DNA of 64,000 nucleotides from the NCBI GenBank assembly GCA_009823505.1, contig VZQC01006609.1:920381-984380 (forward strand), in the 5' to 3' direction. The position numbers and the translations under genes are program-made. Source of the stretch: Rhizomys pruinosus (Eukaryota; Chordata; Mammalia; Rodentia; Spalacidae). Shown here one piece after another: positions 46,575-58,334 of the stretch. How positions within the stretch are numbered: position 1 is the stretch's first letter; the number at the start of each line of letters is the position of its first letter. The notes below the pieces were generated by a model. The model made no database searches and was not told the DNA's origin. It saw nothing but the letters and a program-made list of their open reading frames with translations.

Positions 46575-46700
46575 GGAGTATTCTATGCTCCAGATTCTTA
46601 AACTGTGGATCGCATAACTGAATGTGGAGGTTGTGAAAAACAAACTGGCAACAGTAAGTTTGCTGTACGCTCCAAATGAATTCACAAGCAAACACGCCAT
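46575..46700 (+). mobile_element. hAT-like DNA transposon remnant (tentative)
   Basis: agattcttaaactgtggatc, ataactgaatgtggaggttg and aactggcaacagtaagtttg resemble a Charlie-type hAT terminus. It is cut by the LTR that follows. AT-rich DNA after the LTR (47085-47850) may be its continuation. Confidence 0.35.
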
Positions 46701-47083
46701 TGTTCCAGTTACTTCTGCTGCTGTCGTAAACCACTCTGACCAACAGCAACTCGGGAGAGGGAAGGGTTTACTCCATCTTACTCAGGTCATGGTCTGTCAC
46801 GGAGGGAGGTCAGGGCAGGAACTCAAGGAAGGAACCTGGAAGTAGGAAGCAGATCAGAGACCTTGGCGGATTGCTGCTTCCTGGCTGGCTTCCCTGGTTT
46901 TCTCATCCAGCCCAGGCTCACCTGCTCAGGGGCAGCACTGACCACAGTGTGGTGTGCCCTCCCACATACAAGCAATCAAGAGAATACCTCACAGATATGG
47001 CCATAGGATTGAGAAAATTCCTCAGTGGAGATTCCCTTTTCCCAGTTTGTGTCAAGGTAACAAAACCTAACCAGCACAGTCAT
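46696..47083 (-). mobile_element. ERVL-type solo LTR
   Basis: 46701-47078 has TG...CA ends (tgttccagttact ... accagcaca) and flanks GCCAT/GTCAT, a near-match 5-bp target-site duplication. Non-coding. Confidence 0.65.
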
Positions 47084-47084
47084 G

Positions 47085-47850
47085 GACAGAAGGTGTTTCT
47101 GGCACCACCTGCCTGTGTTGCATCTTATGACCTCACTGCAGCCTTGTATCTAAACACACAACATGTGAACAGTCAGTGCACACGCTATCATACCACATAT
47201 GCTACCTGAAACACCTCCGCTGAGAGTTGAGACTTTTGTAAGTTATGCAATATAACATTTTTACTGTACGTGTAAAACTTTCTGCTCTTATGGAAACATA
47301 ATGGCTTAATTATGGAAAACAGACTTAATATTTTCCTAGCACCCTCCCTTGGCATATAAGCACCAAATGACTATATTTTTGGATTGTATTGTGTTAGAAT
47401 GATTCAATTTTAAAAATTGCTGTTTGAGTTGCTGACTTGGGTTTCATAGAAAATTGTTTGATGAATTTGGGGTTGGGATTAGGACATAATGTCCAATAAA
47501 TTCTGAAATGTCCCTAAACATATGTCAGGCATGTTGTGCAAAGCCTCCGGGAAGCAGAGTTGTCAAAATTGCCCACTATGAAATCAAAACACCAGCCAAT
47601 TCTAAAAAACACCAAAGATGCCCTGCGTCCTGCAGGATCAAACATTCAGCCAAGATTTAATTCCTTTTGTAAAAATAAAAAGCAGTCCCCTCACGAGTAG
47701 GCAAATTTACTTTCATCTTTAATAAATGATGAAATTAAATTTTTATCAAAGAGTTGCTTGAGAAAAATTTGGTATGATTTATTATCAGTGTTTGATTTGT
47801 ATGCCAACTTTGTATAGCTATATATCTGAGGTGGTATAAAAATTGATTGT
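47085..47850. other. AT-rich block, no gene seen
   Basis: The longest AT-rich stretch in the window. No exon. It could be old transposon sequence continuing from 46700. Confidence 0.4.
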
Positions 47851-47852
47851 AG

Positions 47853-48147
47853 CTGAGCCCAGCACTTGAGAGGCAGAGGCAGGCAGAGCTCTGTGAGATC
47901 CAGGCCAGCCTGGTCTCCATAGTGAGTTCCAGGCCAGCTGGGGTTACGGGGAGACCCTGTCTCAAAAGAGAAACAAACCGGGCATGGTGGCGCATGCCTT
48001 TAATCCTAGCACTTGGGAGGCAGAGGCAGGTGGATCTTTGTGAGTTCAAGGCCAGCCTGGTCTACAGAGTGAGTTCCAGGACAGCTGGGGCTATAGGGAG
48101 ACCCTGTCTGGAAAAGAAAAAAAAAGAAAAAAAAGACAAACAAAAAT
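47853..48147 (+). mobile_element. Two adjacent B1 SINEs
   Basis: A 5'-truncated B1 (from gctgagcccagcacttgaga) ends ctgtctcaaaagagaaacaaa. A complete B1 follows at 47978 (ccgggcatggtggcgcatgc) with a long A-rich tail. Confidence 0.95.
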
Positions 48148-48266
48148 TCAAAAATTTATTGTGCAAAAGGGGTGATGTGTAAGACAAATTAAAGAAACCA
48201 TGCACTGAGCAGTCAGAGAGCAGTTGTGTGCCCAGGGGAGAGTACCGAGCTGGTCCAGCTGGAAGG

Positions 48267-48684
48267 GTGGGTGTCCTAGTTTGTCTTCCATTGCTGTGAC
48301 AAAACACTCTGACCAACACCAACTTGGGGAGGAAAGGGTTTATTCAGCTTACATCTCCCGGGTCACAGTTCATCACTTAGGGAGCCCAAGGCAGGAACTC
48401 AGGGCAGGAACCTGGAGGCAGGAGCTGAAGCACAGGCCATGGAGGAATGCTGTTCTCTGGCTTGCTCTCCTGGCTCATGCCCAGCCTGACTTCTTATACC
48501 GTACACAACAACCTGCCCAGGGTGGCACTACTCATTGTGGGCTGGGCCCTCCCACATTGCCTGACAATCAAGACAATACTCCACAGACGTGGCCACAGGC
48601 CAATCGAATGGAGCCAATTCCCCAATTGAGGCTCCCTCAACCCAGGTGTGTCAAGTTGACACTAAAGTTACCCAGCACAGTGGG
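48267..48684 (-). mobile_element. ERVL-type solo LTR with 5-bp TSD
   Basis: 48272-48679 (408 bp) begins tgtcctagtttgtcttccat and ends cccagcaca, giving TG...CA termini. GTGGG lies on both sides (48267-48271 and 48680-48684), the 5-bp duplication expected of an ERVL-class insertion. It is non-coding with no internal viral region. Confidence 0.75.
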
Positions 48685-48689
48685 CTTGG

Positions 48690-49480
48690 AAAAGGAATAT
48701 GGCAGGATATAGAAGGTCCCATGTAGGGCCCTGAAACCAAATCCGTAACCTTTGGGCTTGAGCCTAGGTAGTAGCCGGATGCGAGGCTAGCGAGTTTGAG
48801 GTCTTCGACGCCACGTCAAGCTCCTGTTTTCCTTACAGACCTTCTTGTTTAAAAAGCTACCATGACTCCTACCATCCACCCATCCTTTCTAAGCTCCTTG
48901 GCGCCCCAGACTAGGCCATCTGTGATTGGATCCATGATTCTTGGGCATGGGTTTGGAGAGTCCAAGTAGATACTTGGTTCCCCTCTCCTCCCCTTTCACA
49001 GGATGGTCAGCCTGCACTTTCCCTGAGCTGACCAGTCCTGGTTGCTCTTTGTCCTGTTCCTACAGGATGTTCTTTCGCAAATCCTCCTTGATCACAGTGG
49101 CAATGGCTGTCACCTCTGCTTCCCGGGAACCTTCTGTTCCGATTCCCACATTCTCTCTCTTGATGGTGACTTTCATACTGGGTCTAATGACCCTATGTCC
49201 CGATGCTGCCTGGCAGTGGGAGGATGGCAAGCAGGCAGCTGAGCCCAAACACTGTCCTTGTACCCCCAGGATACCCGTCAACACCGGCTCCCTCCAATGC
49301 TAGTACTCAGGGAGGCCTATTTTTTTCCCCTGTGGACCTAGGGAGACATAGCAGCCTGCTGTCTCCCAAGAGCCTCAAGTGTGGTTTAAGCTCCTTGTGC
49401 CCTAACCTACGACCCTCCTAGACCCTGTCTCTCACTCGAATACTGTCTAAACATTCAAGCTCCTTAAAAAAACTTTCTGT
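48690..49480. other. Unique sequence, no gene seen
   Basis: No repeat or exon was recognised. Confidence 0.4.
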
Positions 49481-49481
49481 A

Positions 49482-49656
49482 GCCAGGCATGGTGGCGCAC
49501 GCCTTTAATCCCAGCACTGGGGAGGTAGAGGTGGGTGGATGTCTGTGAGTTTAAGGCCAGCCTGGTCTACAGAGCAAGCTCCAGGACAGCTGGTACTAAA
49601 AGGGAGACCCTGCCTCAAAAATATCAAAAAAAGGAAAAAACTAAAAAAAAAAAATT
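49482..49656 (+). mobile_element. B1 SINE
   Basis: Complete B1 (agccaggcatggtggcgcac onward) with a long A-rich tail that meets the next B2. Confidence 0.95.
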
Positions 49657-49660
49657 TCTA

Positions 49661-49885
49661 GGGGCTAGAGAGATGGCTCAGTGGTTAAGAGCAGTAGCTG
49701 TTCTTGCAGAGGACCCAAGTTTGATTCCCAGCACCCACATGGCAGCTAACGACTGTCTGTAACTCCAGTTCCAGGTGAATCTGATGCCCTCCTCTGACCT
49801 TCATGGGCACTGCCTGACACGGGCACACAACACAGGCAGTACATTCATACATATAAAATAAAAATAATAAAATATTCTAAAACTT
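49661..49885 (+). mobile_element. B2 SINE
   Basis: ggggctagagagatggctca to an AATAAA-rich tail, without the 17-bp duplication. It is followed by AAACTTTCTA, a motif also found before the neighbouring B1 and, in variant form, between the two. Confidence 0.9.
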
Positions 49886-49894
49886 TCTACTGTA

Positions 49895-50215
49895 GTATTA
49901 GTGAAACATGATTAACATATGACAGATGGCATGCATTAGTGGATGTATGAACTACATTTTTGGCACTTGCATATATGTCCTTGAAACTACTTCAGTAGTC
50001 AAGACAGTGAACTCATCTGTCACCCTAACTGTCCCCAGTTCCTTTGTCTCCTTCTGGCATCATCAGGAATCCCTTGGTCTCCTCTATTACTGTGGGTCAG
50101 CTTGACTCCGCAGAAGATCAGTAGATGGAGGGTATTTCAGACTCTATTTGCCTAAGGGCATGATTATTTTTGAGATCCATGTGTATACCAACAGTTCATC
50201 CCTACATGGGGGTAG
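49895..50215 (-). mobile_element. Antisense L1M 3' remnant
   Basis: gaaactacttcagtagtcaa, gacagtgaactcatctgtca and gagatccatgtgtataccaa follow the order of the antisense L1M 3' region. Strongly eroded. Confidence 0.55.
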
Positions 50216-50261
50216 GGATCCACCGCACACTCAACAAGGTAGACACTTTACTACCAATCAT

Positions 50262-50346
50262 CTCCTACTTCTCTTCCTCTTCCTTCTCCTCCTCTTTGCC
50301 CTCTTCTCCTTCCTCCCCTTCCTCCTTGTCATTGTTGTCATCTTCC

Positions 50347-50381
<35 letters not shown>

Positions 50382-50466
50382 CTCCTCCTCCTCTTCCTCC
50401 TCCTCCTCTTCTTCCCTTTCCCCTTCTGCTTCTTTATCTTTCTCCTCCTCTTCTTTTCTTCTTTTT
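50262..50466. repeat. (TCC)n/(TTCC)n polypyrimidine tract
   Basis: About 200 nt of almost pure C/T on the plus strand. It includes mirror-symmetric TCC runs able in principle to form triplex DNA. Confidence 0.95.
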
Positions 50467-50565
50467 AACTTTTTGAGACAAGGTCTCTAGTGCCCAGCCT
50501 GGCCTTGAACTTGCTTTGTCCCAGCCCAACCACCTCCCTGGTTCTGGGATCCCATCCATGCCCTG
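50467..50565 (-). mobile_element. Old B1 fragment
   Basis: ctttttgagacaaggtctct and cagcctggccttgaacttgc. The remainder is eroded. Confidence 0.6.
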
Positions 50566-50569
50566 GTGA

Positions 50570-51570
50570 CTGAACCAGGTCCCCTCCACTCAACCTGTTC
50601 CATGTGACCTCCCCCTGGAGCCCTCCTCACTAGCTCCTTCCTACCCTGGAGCTGTGGCCCTGCGGGACCTGCTCAGGGCCTTCTGCTCACCGCCCTCATG
50701 GTCTGCGATACAGACCAGCACATCACCTCCACCCACAGAAACAGTTCCAGCACACGTTGATTTATTTCCTCTGAGGAACAGTTTGGCTCTGAGGGTGGGT
50801 GTGTCCCCCATGTCTGTCCTCCACATTCACGGGTGTGCCCAAAAGGATATGACACTCAAGACGTGAGGATGATTAGCCCCGGAGAGGCTGGCCATGTTCT
50901 TGTCCAGCCTTGGGCGCACTCCTGGCCCAGCTCCAGCTCTGTTCTAACCTGCAGGGAGCTCACAGAGGCCTTGTGTCCCAGCCACTAGGCTCGAATTGGC
51001 CGGCTTCCCTTCAGACTCATCCAGCAAGAGGTCCTGGCAGCAACCTGCAGTGGGAGGCAGAGGGAGGCCTCTAGGCCTCCTGTCCCTCTTCCTGGGTGGT
51101 AGCCTAGTGCTCCGTTGTCCTTGGCCTCTGGCAGCACCACTGCTCAGTGTCCCTCCAGTGGCTTCCTCTGGTGCTGAACTCTGGGTCCAACGTTCCCTAG
51201 GCTCCTCTACTCTTTCTCTACTTGTGGACTGAGCCCCGTATTACCCTGGATATACCTTCAGTGACCCATAATATCAGGGTTCCCTCTGGGTACAGAGCGC
51301 TGGCCAGTCTGTCCCTGCTGTAGCCTCTCTCAGGCCCCTGGCCCCGGCCAGCTTGCCTTGCCCATGTCCTCTGGCCTTGAAGAATCTGTAAGTCCTCCAA
51401 GGCCAAGCAGGACTGTAGTCCTTGAGCTGGGGACACTAAGGGAGTGGTCTGCAGGTTGGAGGCGAGTGGCAGGCAGGGCAGGCCAGCAGTGCCAAGAACT
51501 CCCTGTACTCTGTGCATGGCCCCTTTGTTTATTAAAGCCCGCTGAGTGGTAGAAGCCAAGTGGCCCCAGG
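50570..51570. other. Unique GC-rich sequence, no gene seen
   Basis: No repeat or exon was recognised. Confidence 0.4.
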
Positions 51571-51574
51571 TGGT

Positions 51575-51740
51575 GGGATAATAGGGTCTTTAATTGTGCT
51601 CCGAATGAGATTAACTTCTTATCTGACAGTTTGACATCTTTACTGTTATTAATGCTCGAATAATACATTGTTATTTTTATAAACTCCATAGTGGCAAACA
51701 TTTTCCCTTTATTTGGATTAAAAATAGATATATCTGTGAC
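51575..51740. promoter_or_regulatory. CNE-like AT-rich block (candidate enhancer)
   Basis: Unique AT-rich island between GC-rich flanks, with TTTAATTG, CTTATCTG (GATA-type), TTATTAATG, ACATTGTT (SOX-type) and TTAAAAATAG (MEF2-type). No repeat signature. Confidence 0.3.
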
Positions 51741-51744
51741 TCCC

Positions 51745-52595
51745 CCGCCCCCATTGCCCCAGGCTGGGACTCAGGGTCCCTGGCTAGGGAACAGGGACTG
51801 GGTAAAGAGAAGCCACATCCGCCTGTCACCTCCCAAGTGGCTCAAGGGGCTGGGCCTCAGAGCTAGTTACTTGGCAACCACATAGGCCTTGGTGAGCTAT
51901 GAGTTCCAGGTCTCCATCTCCACCTAGGAAGATGGGATGCTCCCAGCAGTCCTGGCTGCCCCTAGCCACAGGGTCATCATTCGAGAGCAGTCTGGATGTT
52001 TGCTTTGTCATGGGCAATGTGCAGTGGCAGAGTGGTGCTTGACGCAGTGGCCTCTGACCAAATTCAGTACAGGTTTTCTATGAAATGCACTGGGAAGGAC
52101 AATGTAAAAAAAAAAAAAAAAGGAACACTCTTGAAGAACTGGGAGCACCTCTGCTTAGTCATGCCATCACTCGTACTTACTCATTGATGTCCTACTGTGT
52201 GTCCTGGGCATGATGCTGGACGCTGAGTGCATACTGGAATGCTGTCTCCAGGTCTCCTACTCAGGAGGAGGTGCTGGGGAGGGCAGGATAGCAGAACATA
52301 AGTTCAGTGTCAGGCATCTCAGCACACAGTACTCATTGTCTCTGCGCCTCAGTTTCCCTTGTCTGTAAAGTGGAGATTAAAGTATACATTTCCACAGTTT
52401 CATGTAAATGCACTGAGCAAGCTGCCCACAGCTCAGCAGAGGAAATCTATGTCAGTGGTACCACCTGGTTATGAAGCTCTGGTGGGGGGTGGGAATAACT
52501 GCCGGGGGCCCGGTAGCCATGGAAGGGAGCACTACCTCCTCTGTGACTCCACCTGCTGCCAGGCTCCCTGACACCTCCACTTACCCCATCGTTAG
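51745..52595. other. Mostly unique; one MIR
   Basis: A plus-strand MIR lies at about 52310-52430 (gcgcctcagtttcccttgtc). An A16 run lies at about 52107-52122. Confidence 0.45.
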
Positions 52596-52599
52596 CAGG

Positions 52600-52740
52600 G
52601 CTGTCAAGGTCGATAATGTCTCTGCCTTGGAGAACTGGTGCCGACGTCTTTATCAAAGCCAATATTAATTTTCACTAATTAGGAGCTGCCGCTAATGAGC
52701 GTCACAGCTAATTTAGCTCATCTGTAACCCAGGAACAGCA
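52600..52740. promoter_or_regulatory. CNE-like homeobox cluster (candidate enhancer)
   Basis: TAAT cores at 52666, 52676, 52693 and 52709, an ATCAAAG TCF/LEF-type word at 52652, and a palindrome-like GCTAATGAGC. Unique sequence flanked by GC-rich DNA. Confidence 0.35.
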
Positions 52741-52744
52741 CCGT

Positions 52745-55530
52745 TCTTGGGCCAGGCTCTGGACTCCAGGATGCTGGCGCCCACCACCTTCCTGCTCCCT
52801 GGCCACAGTGTGGGAGATACCAGCTGCCAGCGCTTCTGTTCTTGCGAGCTGCTTGGACTGGCTCGCTCAGAGGGTCTGGTGGCCTCGGCCTCCAGATGAG
52901 GCTGACAGGGTAGGTGTCTGGGAGGGGGTAGGTGTCCTACCAGCCCTGCGTTTGGGTTAGAGGCTTCACTGGGGGAGAGGTACCTCCTCTTCTGACAGTG
53001 TTCCTGCAGACACTCTGGCCGTCTCGGCTGCCTCCACCAGGAAGCCTTGCCTTTTCTTTCCCGAAGACTTTGGACCTCACTGGACAGGTTCTCGGCAACT
53101 TGTCAAAGCCTATCTATGGTAGAATTTGCTATGTGGCTTCTCCTCATAGATCGGTATGAGTGGTGAGGTTAGGCCCTGGGTTCTGGTAACTCAAAACCAG
53201 TAGGCATGTGACTCAGTTTCCTCTAGGAAAATAACATACTATGCGTCAGGGCATTGTGAAGACTACGATTGCCAGTTTTACCTTTCTCATCTTGCCTTGG
53301 GGGTATGCATGCTGAGTCTTTCTCTTTCTATTAAATTCTATCCCTTTGAGAGAATTTACCAGTGTTACCCTCTCCCAGTTACCTCTGGGCTTTGCTCAGA
53401 GCTGGCAGAAGAGTAAGAACCATGGTTGCCAGCCCAGGCTCATGGTGAGGTACTAGGAATTGGTAAACGAATAAACAGCCTGGATTCTAGCCTCTCCTCT
53501 CTGAGCCTTTTGTTTCTCTGACCACAGCCTCAGGTCTCCTCTCCCAAGGTCCTGGGAAAGCCCGGGCAAACACCGGGTTGACTAGGTAGACTCCTGTCTC
53601 CTACTAGGAAGACCAGGCTGGTGACTCATGTGCCCCTCAAGATCCTTAGGGACAGCTACCAGTTCCCTGCTGGTCTAAACCAAATAGCCCAGTATAGGCC
53701 ACTTCACTGGACTGATGTCACTTCCTTGCTACCCTTCACCCCCACCTGACACAGAGATGTCTGGACCATTGAGCCCTCAGATACTATACCCTCCTCCTGC
53801 CCAGGGTGCCCTCTGACTTCCTCCCTTGGCCTCCTTGGCACCTGCATGCCACTAGGGAACCCAAGGAGGGCCTCGTGGGGAGGAAGCTCTCTGTGGGGGA
53901 GGACTCCTGTCCCTATCTGTCTTCTTGTTCATGCTGTATAGTGGGAGCCCTAGGCTCAGGAAGGGAGGGTGCGGGAGTCTGGGCAGGCAAGGACATCTTT
54001 TTTGCACTTATCACCTCCAAAAAGCGACCTTCAGGCCGAGCCAAATTTGGGGGAAGTGCCTTCAGGCGTGACAGATTTGACTATAAATCTTCTGCATTAA
54101 TGCCCAGTTCCCAAGGTCTGTCATTCTGTATGCCACGTGACGAGCGCACACAGTGGGCGGCCCATCCGTCACCTGTGGGGTCCCGCCCCCTCCGGCTTTG
54201 TCTGAGGCAGTGGCAGGCTGTGGGCAGGCTGTAAAGGAAAAGATAGGGCAAGCTGGCCAGATTGGAGGAGGCCGGCAGGAGCCCTAGAGTGGGGACAGAG
54301 GACAGAGGCTGCACAGCGGACAACAGGCTCCCCTTCCATGCCTGGATCCAGAGCCTAGAAGTGGCTAAGAGGAACGGGGACTTCAAGTCAAGGGCTGGGG
54401 GCAGATGCTGAGTGATTTCCAGCCTGCTGTGTAGCTGTGTAGCCTGGCCGGGTTGGTTACACTCTCTGGGCTTTAGTTTCCACAATGTATCAGGAGTGCG
54501 TTTGAGTTGATCTCAGTGCCCCATGGCCCTCTGGTTGCCAGTGACCTCCCATGTGGGAGGCACTGTTGAAGCCACATCAACAGGGTGACCAGCAATTTTT
54601 CCAACTTACACCAAAGATACAGGATGCTGGGATTTGGTGATAGGACGTTCACATTGTATGACACATGTGCATGACACATGTACACATACATACCCTACAG
54701 GGGGGAGACTGCATCCTTGCTCTTTGGTCTTGGCCCCCAGCAACACGGACTGGGGAGTTTGGAGAACGTGGGGCTCACACCTGGAATGATGTGCGGACAT
54801 CTCCATTTCAGCCCTCTACAGTGTTGACCAAGAATCCAGGGTTTGGAGAAGGGAAGGGTGTGACTGAAGTCACATCAGGTGGCCATGTTGGAAGGTGAGG
54901 GGAGATATGGCCCCTTCTCATCTGCTTCTTAGGGTTCTCTGGAAGGATCTGGGGGCAGGAACAGACATTTCAGGTACAAACAGACATTCAGTGACTTGAC
55001 TGAGGGGCTAGGATGGGAGGACCTGACAGCATAGAGGGGGCATCCCTGCAAGACTTCAATGCTTCAGTTCCATGGGAAACTGCCTATTTTTACTTTTGGT
55101 TCCAGATTTGAAATATATGCCACGAAGGGAGAATAGGTGCAGGGTGCACAGGTTAGAGAATCACTGCAAAGTCAGTGCCTCTGACCCACACTCAACAATG
55201 ATGCCAGATCTAGGTCCCTCCCCTTGCTGGCAAGAACCGCATCTGCTTCCAGATCAGCTGGATGCCCAGCCACTTTGAGCTGCCCTGCCCCTCCCACATA
55301 CCCTGCTCTGCCTCTTCTATGGACGCCCTGCCCACCTCTTCTATGGTTTCCTCCATCCGTGGCTCTGCCCCAGCAGAGATCCATCCCTCCACAGCTCTAG
55401 CAAGCTGAGCCTTCTGGAGGACCCCTTTGCAAAGCCTTTCAACAGCCAGCTGGAAATTCTGGGATTGCTTTGCCCTTGACCTCGAAGGAGGTCCCTGAGA
55501 GAGCCACTCCTCAGCCCTGCTTCCTAACTA
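52745..55530. other. Mostly unique sequence
   Basis: MIR traces lie at about 53190-53265 and 54405-54510. 54000-54170 is unique and CNE-like (ttttgcacttatcacctcca, tgactataaatcttctgcat). No exon was recognised. Confidence 0.4.
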
Positions 55531-55534
55531 CCAC

Positions 55535-56215
55535 AGGACTACTACTCACTACTATAGGACTACTACTAACTACTACAGGACTACTACTAACTACTACAGG
55601 ACTACTACTAACTACTACCCACAGGACTACTACTAACTACTAACTACTACAGGACTACTAACTACTACAGGACTACTACTAACTACTAACTACCCACAGG
55701 ACTACTACTAACTACTAACTACTACAGGACTACTAACTACTACAGGACTACTACTGACTACTAACACTATAGGACTACTACTAACTACTACAGGACTACT
55801 ACTAACTACTACAGGACTACTACTAACTACTCACTACTATAGGACTACTACTAACTACTACAGGACTACTACTAACTACTAACTACCCACAGGACTACTA
55901 CTAACTACTAACTACTACAGGACTACTACTGACTACTAACACTATAGGACTACTACTAACTACTACAGGACTACTACTAACTACTAACTACCCACAGGAC
56001 TACTACTAACTACTAACTACTACAGGACTACTACTGACTACTAACACTATAGGACTACTACTAACTACTACAGGACTACTACTAACTACTAACTACTACA
56101 GGACTACTACTAACTACTACAGGACTACTACTATCTACTAACTAGTACAGGACCACTGCTAACTACTACAGGACTACTACTGACTACTATAGGACTACTA
56201 CTGACTACTACCTGC
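55535..56215. repeat. (CTA)-based minisatellite with higher-order repeats
   Basis: Built from GGACTACTACTAACTACTACA-like units (17-35 bp). A 105-bp block at 55841-55945 is repeated exactly at 55946-56050, and the array starts the same block again at 56051. Earlier blocks are variants. Confidence 0.97.
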
Positions 56216-56560
56216 CCACAGGAGTGTCCACCCACTGACTACCCTCTCTCAGATGCCCTGTCTGAGACCACTACTTCTCAGCTCTTCCTTTCCCATCTCC
56301 TGAGTCAAGTCACTGAGTTTCCGTTTGTACCTGAGAGATTTGTTCCTGCTCAGGCCCCTGACTTGAGGTCTCCATTCCTCACACCCACTTCTAGGCTCTG
56401 GATCCAGGCATGGAAGGGGAGCCTGTTGTCCACTGTCCAGCCTCTGTCCTCAGTCCCCACTCTAGTGCTCCTGCCGGCCTCTCCCCTCCAGGCACTGGCC
56501 GGCTTGCCCTAATCTTTTCCTTTACAGCCTGCCTGCGGCCTGCCACTGCCTCAGACGAAG
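56216..56560. other. Unique sequence, no gene seen
   Basis: Nothing recognised. Confidence 0.4.
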
Positions 56561-56561
56561 C

Positions 56562-56645
56562 CACCATGTGAGTGCTGGGAACTGAACCCAGGTCTTCTGC
56601 AAGAGCAGCCACTGCTCTAAGTGGCTGAGCCGTCTCTCCATCCCA
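56562..56645 (-). mobile_element. B2 head fragment
   Basis: Only the 5' half of an antisense B2 is present (gtgctgggaactgaacccag to gagccgtctctccatccca). The 3' half is missing, unlike normal 5' truncation, so a later deletion is likely. Confidence 0.8.
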
Positions 56646-56699
56646 GCATTTATTTAATATGTAATCTCATGCCAGGTCAGACATCGCTAGTCAGTCGTG

Positions 56700-57440
56700 G
56701 CCCTTCTCTTCCATGTGCAGTGTCCCAGGCAGTAGATACGGTCGACCAGGATGGGCACACAGCCTGTTTCAGGAAAACCTTTCCCGTCTCCTTGCTTTGC
56801 CAGCCCACCCAGCGCTCTCTTCTGCACAGCTGCCGGAGGAGTCATTTTCACAATACAAATGAAGTCAACTTTCCCTTCTACCCTGAAACCCTTTCATCAG
56901 TCTCCACAGCCAACAGGATAAAGTTAAAACTTCTCGGGCCAGTCAGGTGGCTCAGTGGATAAAGGCACTTGCCACATAAGCCTGGGGACCTGCATTTGAT
57001 CTCTGGAAGGCACATAAAGTTGGGAGGGAACTGACGCTACAAAGTTGTCCTCTGTCCTCCACATGTATGCATCAGCTGACTTGCCTCCCCTAATAATAAT
57101 AAATTTAGAAACAAACTTCTTAAGCCCTTCAGGACCCTCCCTGACCTAGCCCTCTCCCTACCCCGGGGCTCGGCCTCCTTCCCACTGCTGTCACTTGCCC
57201 TGCCACTCCGGGCCCACCATGGCATGCAGGAATTCACAGTTTCACCGAGAAGTTGCACAGTGTCATACCTCAGGGTCTTCGTATCTGCAGCTCTGTCTGC
57301 CTGGGTGCCTCCCCCCACCACTTCCTCTGCCTCTTGCACCTTCTTGTCCTTTGAGAGGTCTTCCTGGCCTCCCATGGCTCCCCTAGGCCATCACATTGAG
57401 CCTCTGTGTGTCATGGAGTTGTCTGTTCGAGACTTCAACT
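56700..57440 (-). mobile_element. L2 remnant split by a B3-like SINE
   Basis: L2 phrases on both sides: ctttcatcagtctccacagc and ggataaagttaaaact, then gcccttcaggaccctccctg and cctcagggtcttcgtatctg. A plus-strand B3-like SINE lies at 56937-57111 between AAACTTCT at 56928-56935 and 57113-57120. Confidence 0.7.
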
Positions 57441-58110
57441 GCATCGGCCTTGTTAGATCTCTCCAGGACCCAGAGCTTTGTTTGGCACAAATAGTCCCAG
57501 AGTCTTCGATATGATGGCGTCCCCAAGTCTCCTGTTTTTAGTGTCTAGTGACATTCTGCACAGCTAAGGGTGCCCTTAACCTGGTTTGATGCTAATTAGT
57601 AATCCTGATAGCTGCAGAAACCAAAGACCCTGTCTCACATACTTAAAATACATATAAAAAACATTTCCCAATTCTCCCCAAGTCCCTCTGTAAGAAATAA
57701 CTTGGTCAGAAGACCAAGTTTTCTGTTTCCTATTTCATGAGTGCTGGCCACAAAGTAGGTGGGTTTATTCATCCCTGTGGACTCTGTGTGTGTTCACTGG
57801 TCACATGGAGTGTTTATAGCTTTGGGTTGAAGAAGGGAGGGTGTGGCCATTTACTGAGCCTCTACTCCAAGGCAAGACCTTTCCCAGTTACTTCTAAATG
57901 TAATCCTTAGAATGATTATCCCCATTACAGAGATAAGCATCAGAGAGGGCAGGTGCCTTGCCCAGAGTCACACAGAAGATAAAGAGGGCAGCATTCAGGT
58001 ATAGCTGCCCCCCAAATTCTGTGCTTCTCTCTTTCCCTAGCTTACCCCTGATTTCCCACTCAAAATGAGACAGAATGCAGGCTGATGGTTCAGTTTGCCT
58101 GTGCTGTTTG
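57441..58110. other. Mostly unique; one MIR
   Basis: An antisense MIR lies at about 57880-58000 (tgccttgcccagagtcacac). Confidence 0.5.
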
Positions 58111-58111
58111 G

Positions 58112-58154
58112 TGGTGGTATGTATGTATGTGTGTGTGTGTGTGTGTATGTGTGT
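58112..58154. repeat. (GTAT)n(GT)n microsatellite
   Basis: Short compound tract. Confidence 0.9.
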
Positions 58155-58202
58155 TCTTCAGGGCTCTGTAGGGAGCACACAGGTTGGAAGGTTCAGGAGT
58201 TG

Positions 58203-58330
58203 TGCTAGTCAGACTGTCATTGCAGTGACCACATACCCAAGGTAAACTCTTTCGAAGGGGAGGGACTTGTTTCGGCTCACGGTTTCCGGAGTTTCCGTCC
58301 ACAGTTGTGTGGCTCTGTTGCTTCTGATTT
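58203..58330 (-). mobile_element. ERVL-type LTR fragment
   Basis: tgtgctagtcagactgtcat and gggacttgtttcggctcacg match the antisense 3' part of the local LTR family. The rest is absent. Confidence 0.5.
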
Positions 58331-58334
58331 AAAC

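Noticed and set aside
46701..47078. Endogenous retrovirus with coding genes
   Set aside because: Only solo LTRs are present. No gag, pol or env-like sequence was seen between or beside the LTRs.
55535..56215. Telomeric or centromeric satellite
   Set aside because: The motif is (CTA)-based, not TTAGGG, and the array is only about 680 bp inside a gene intron.
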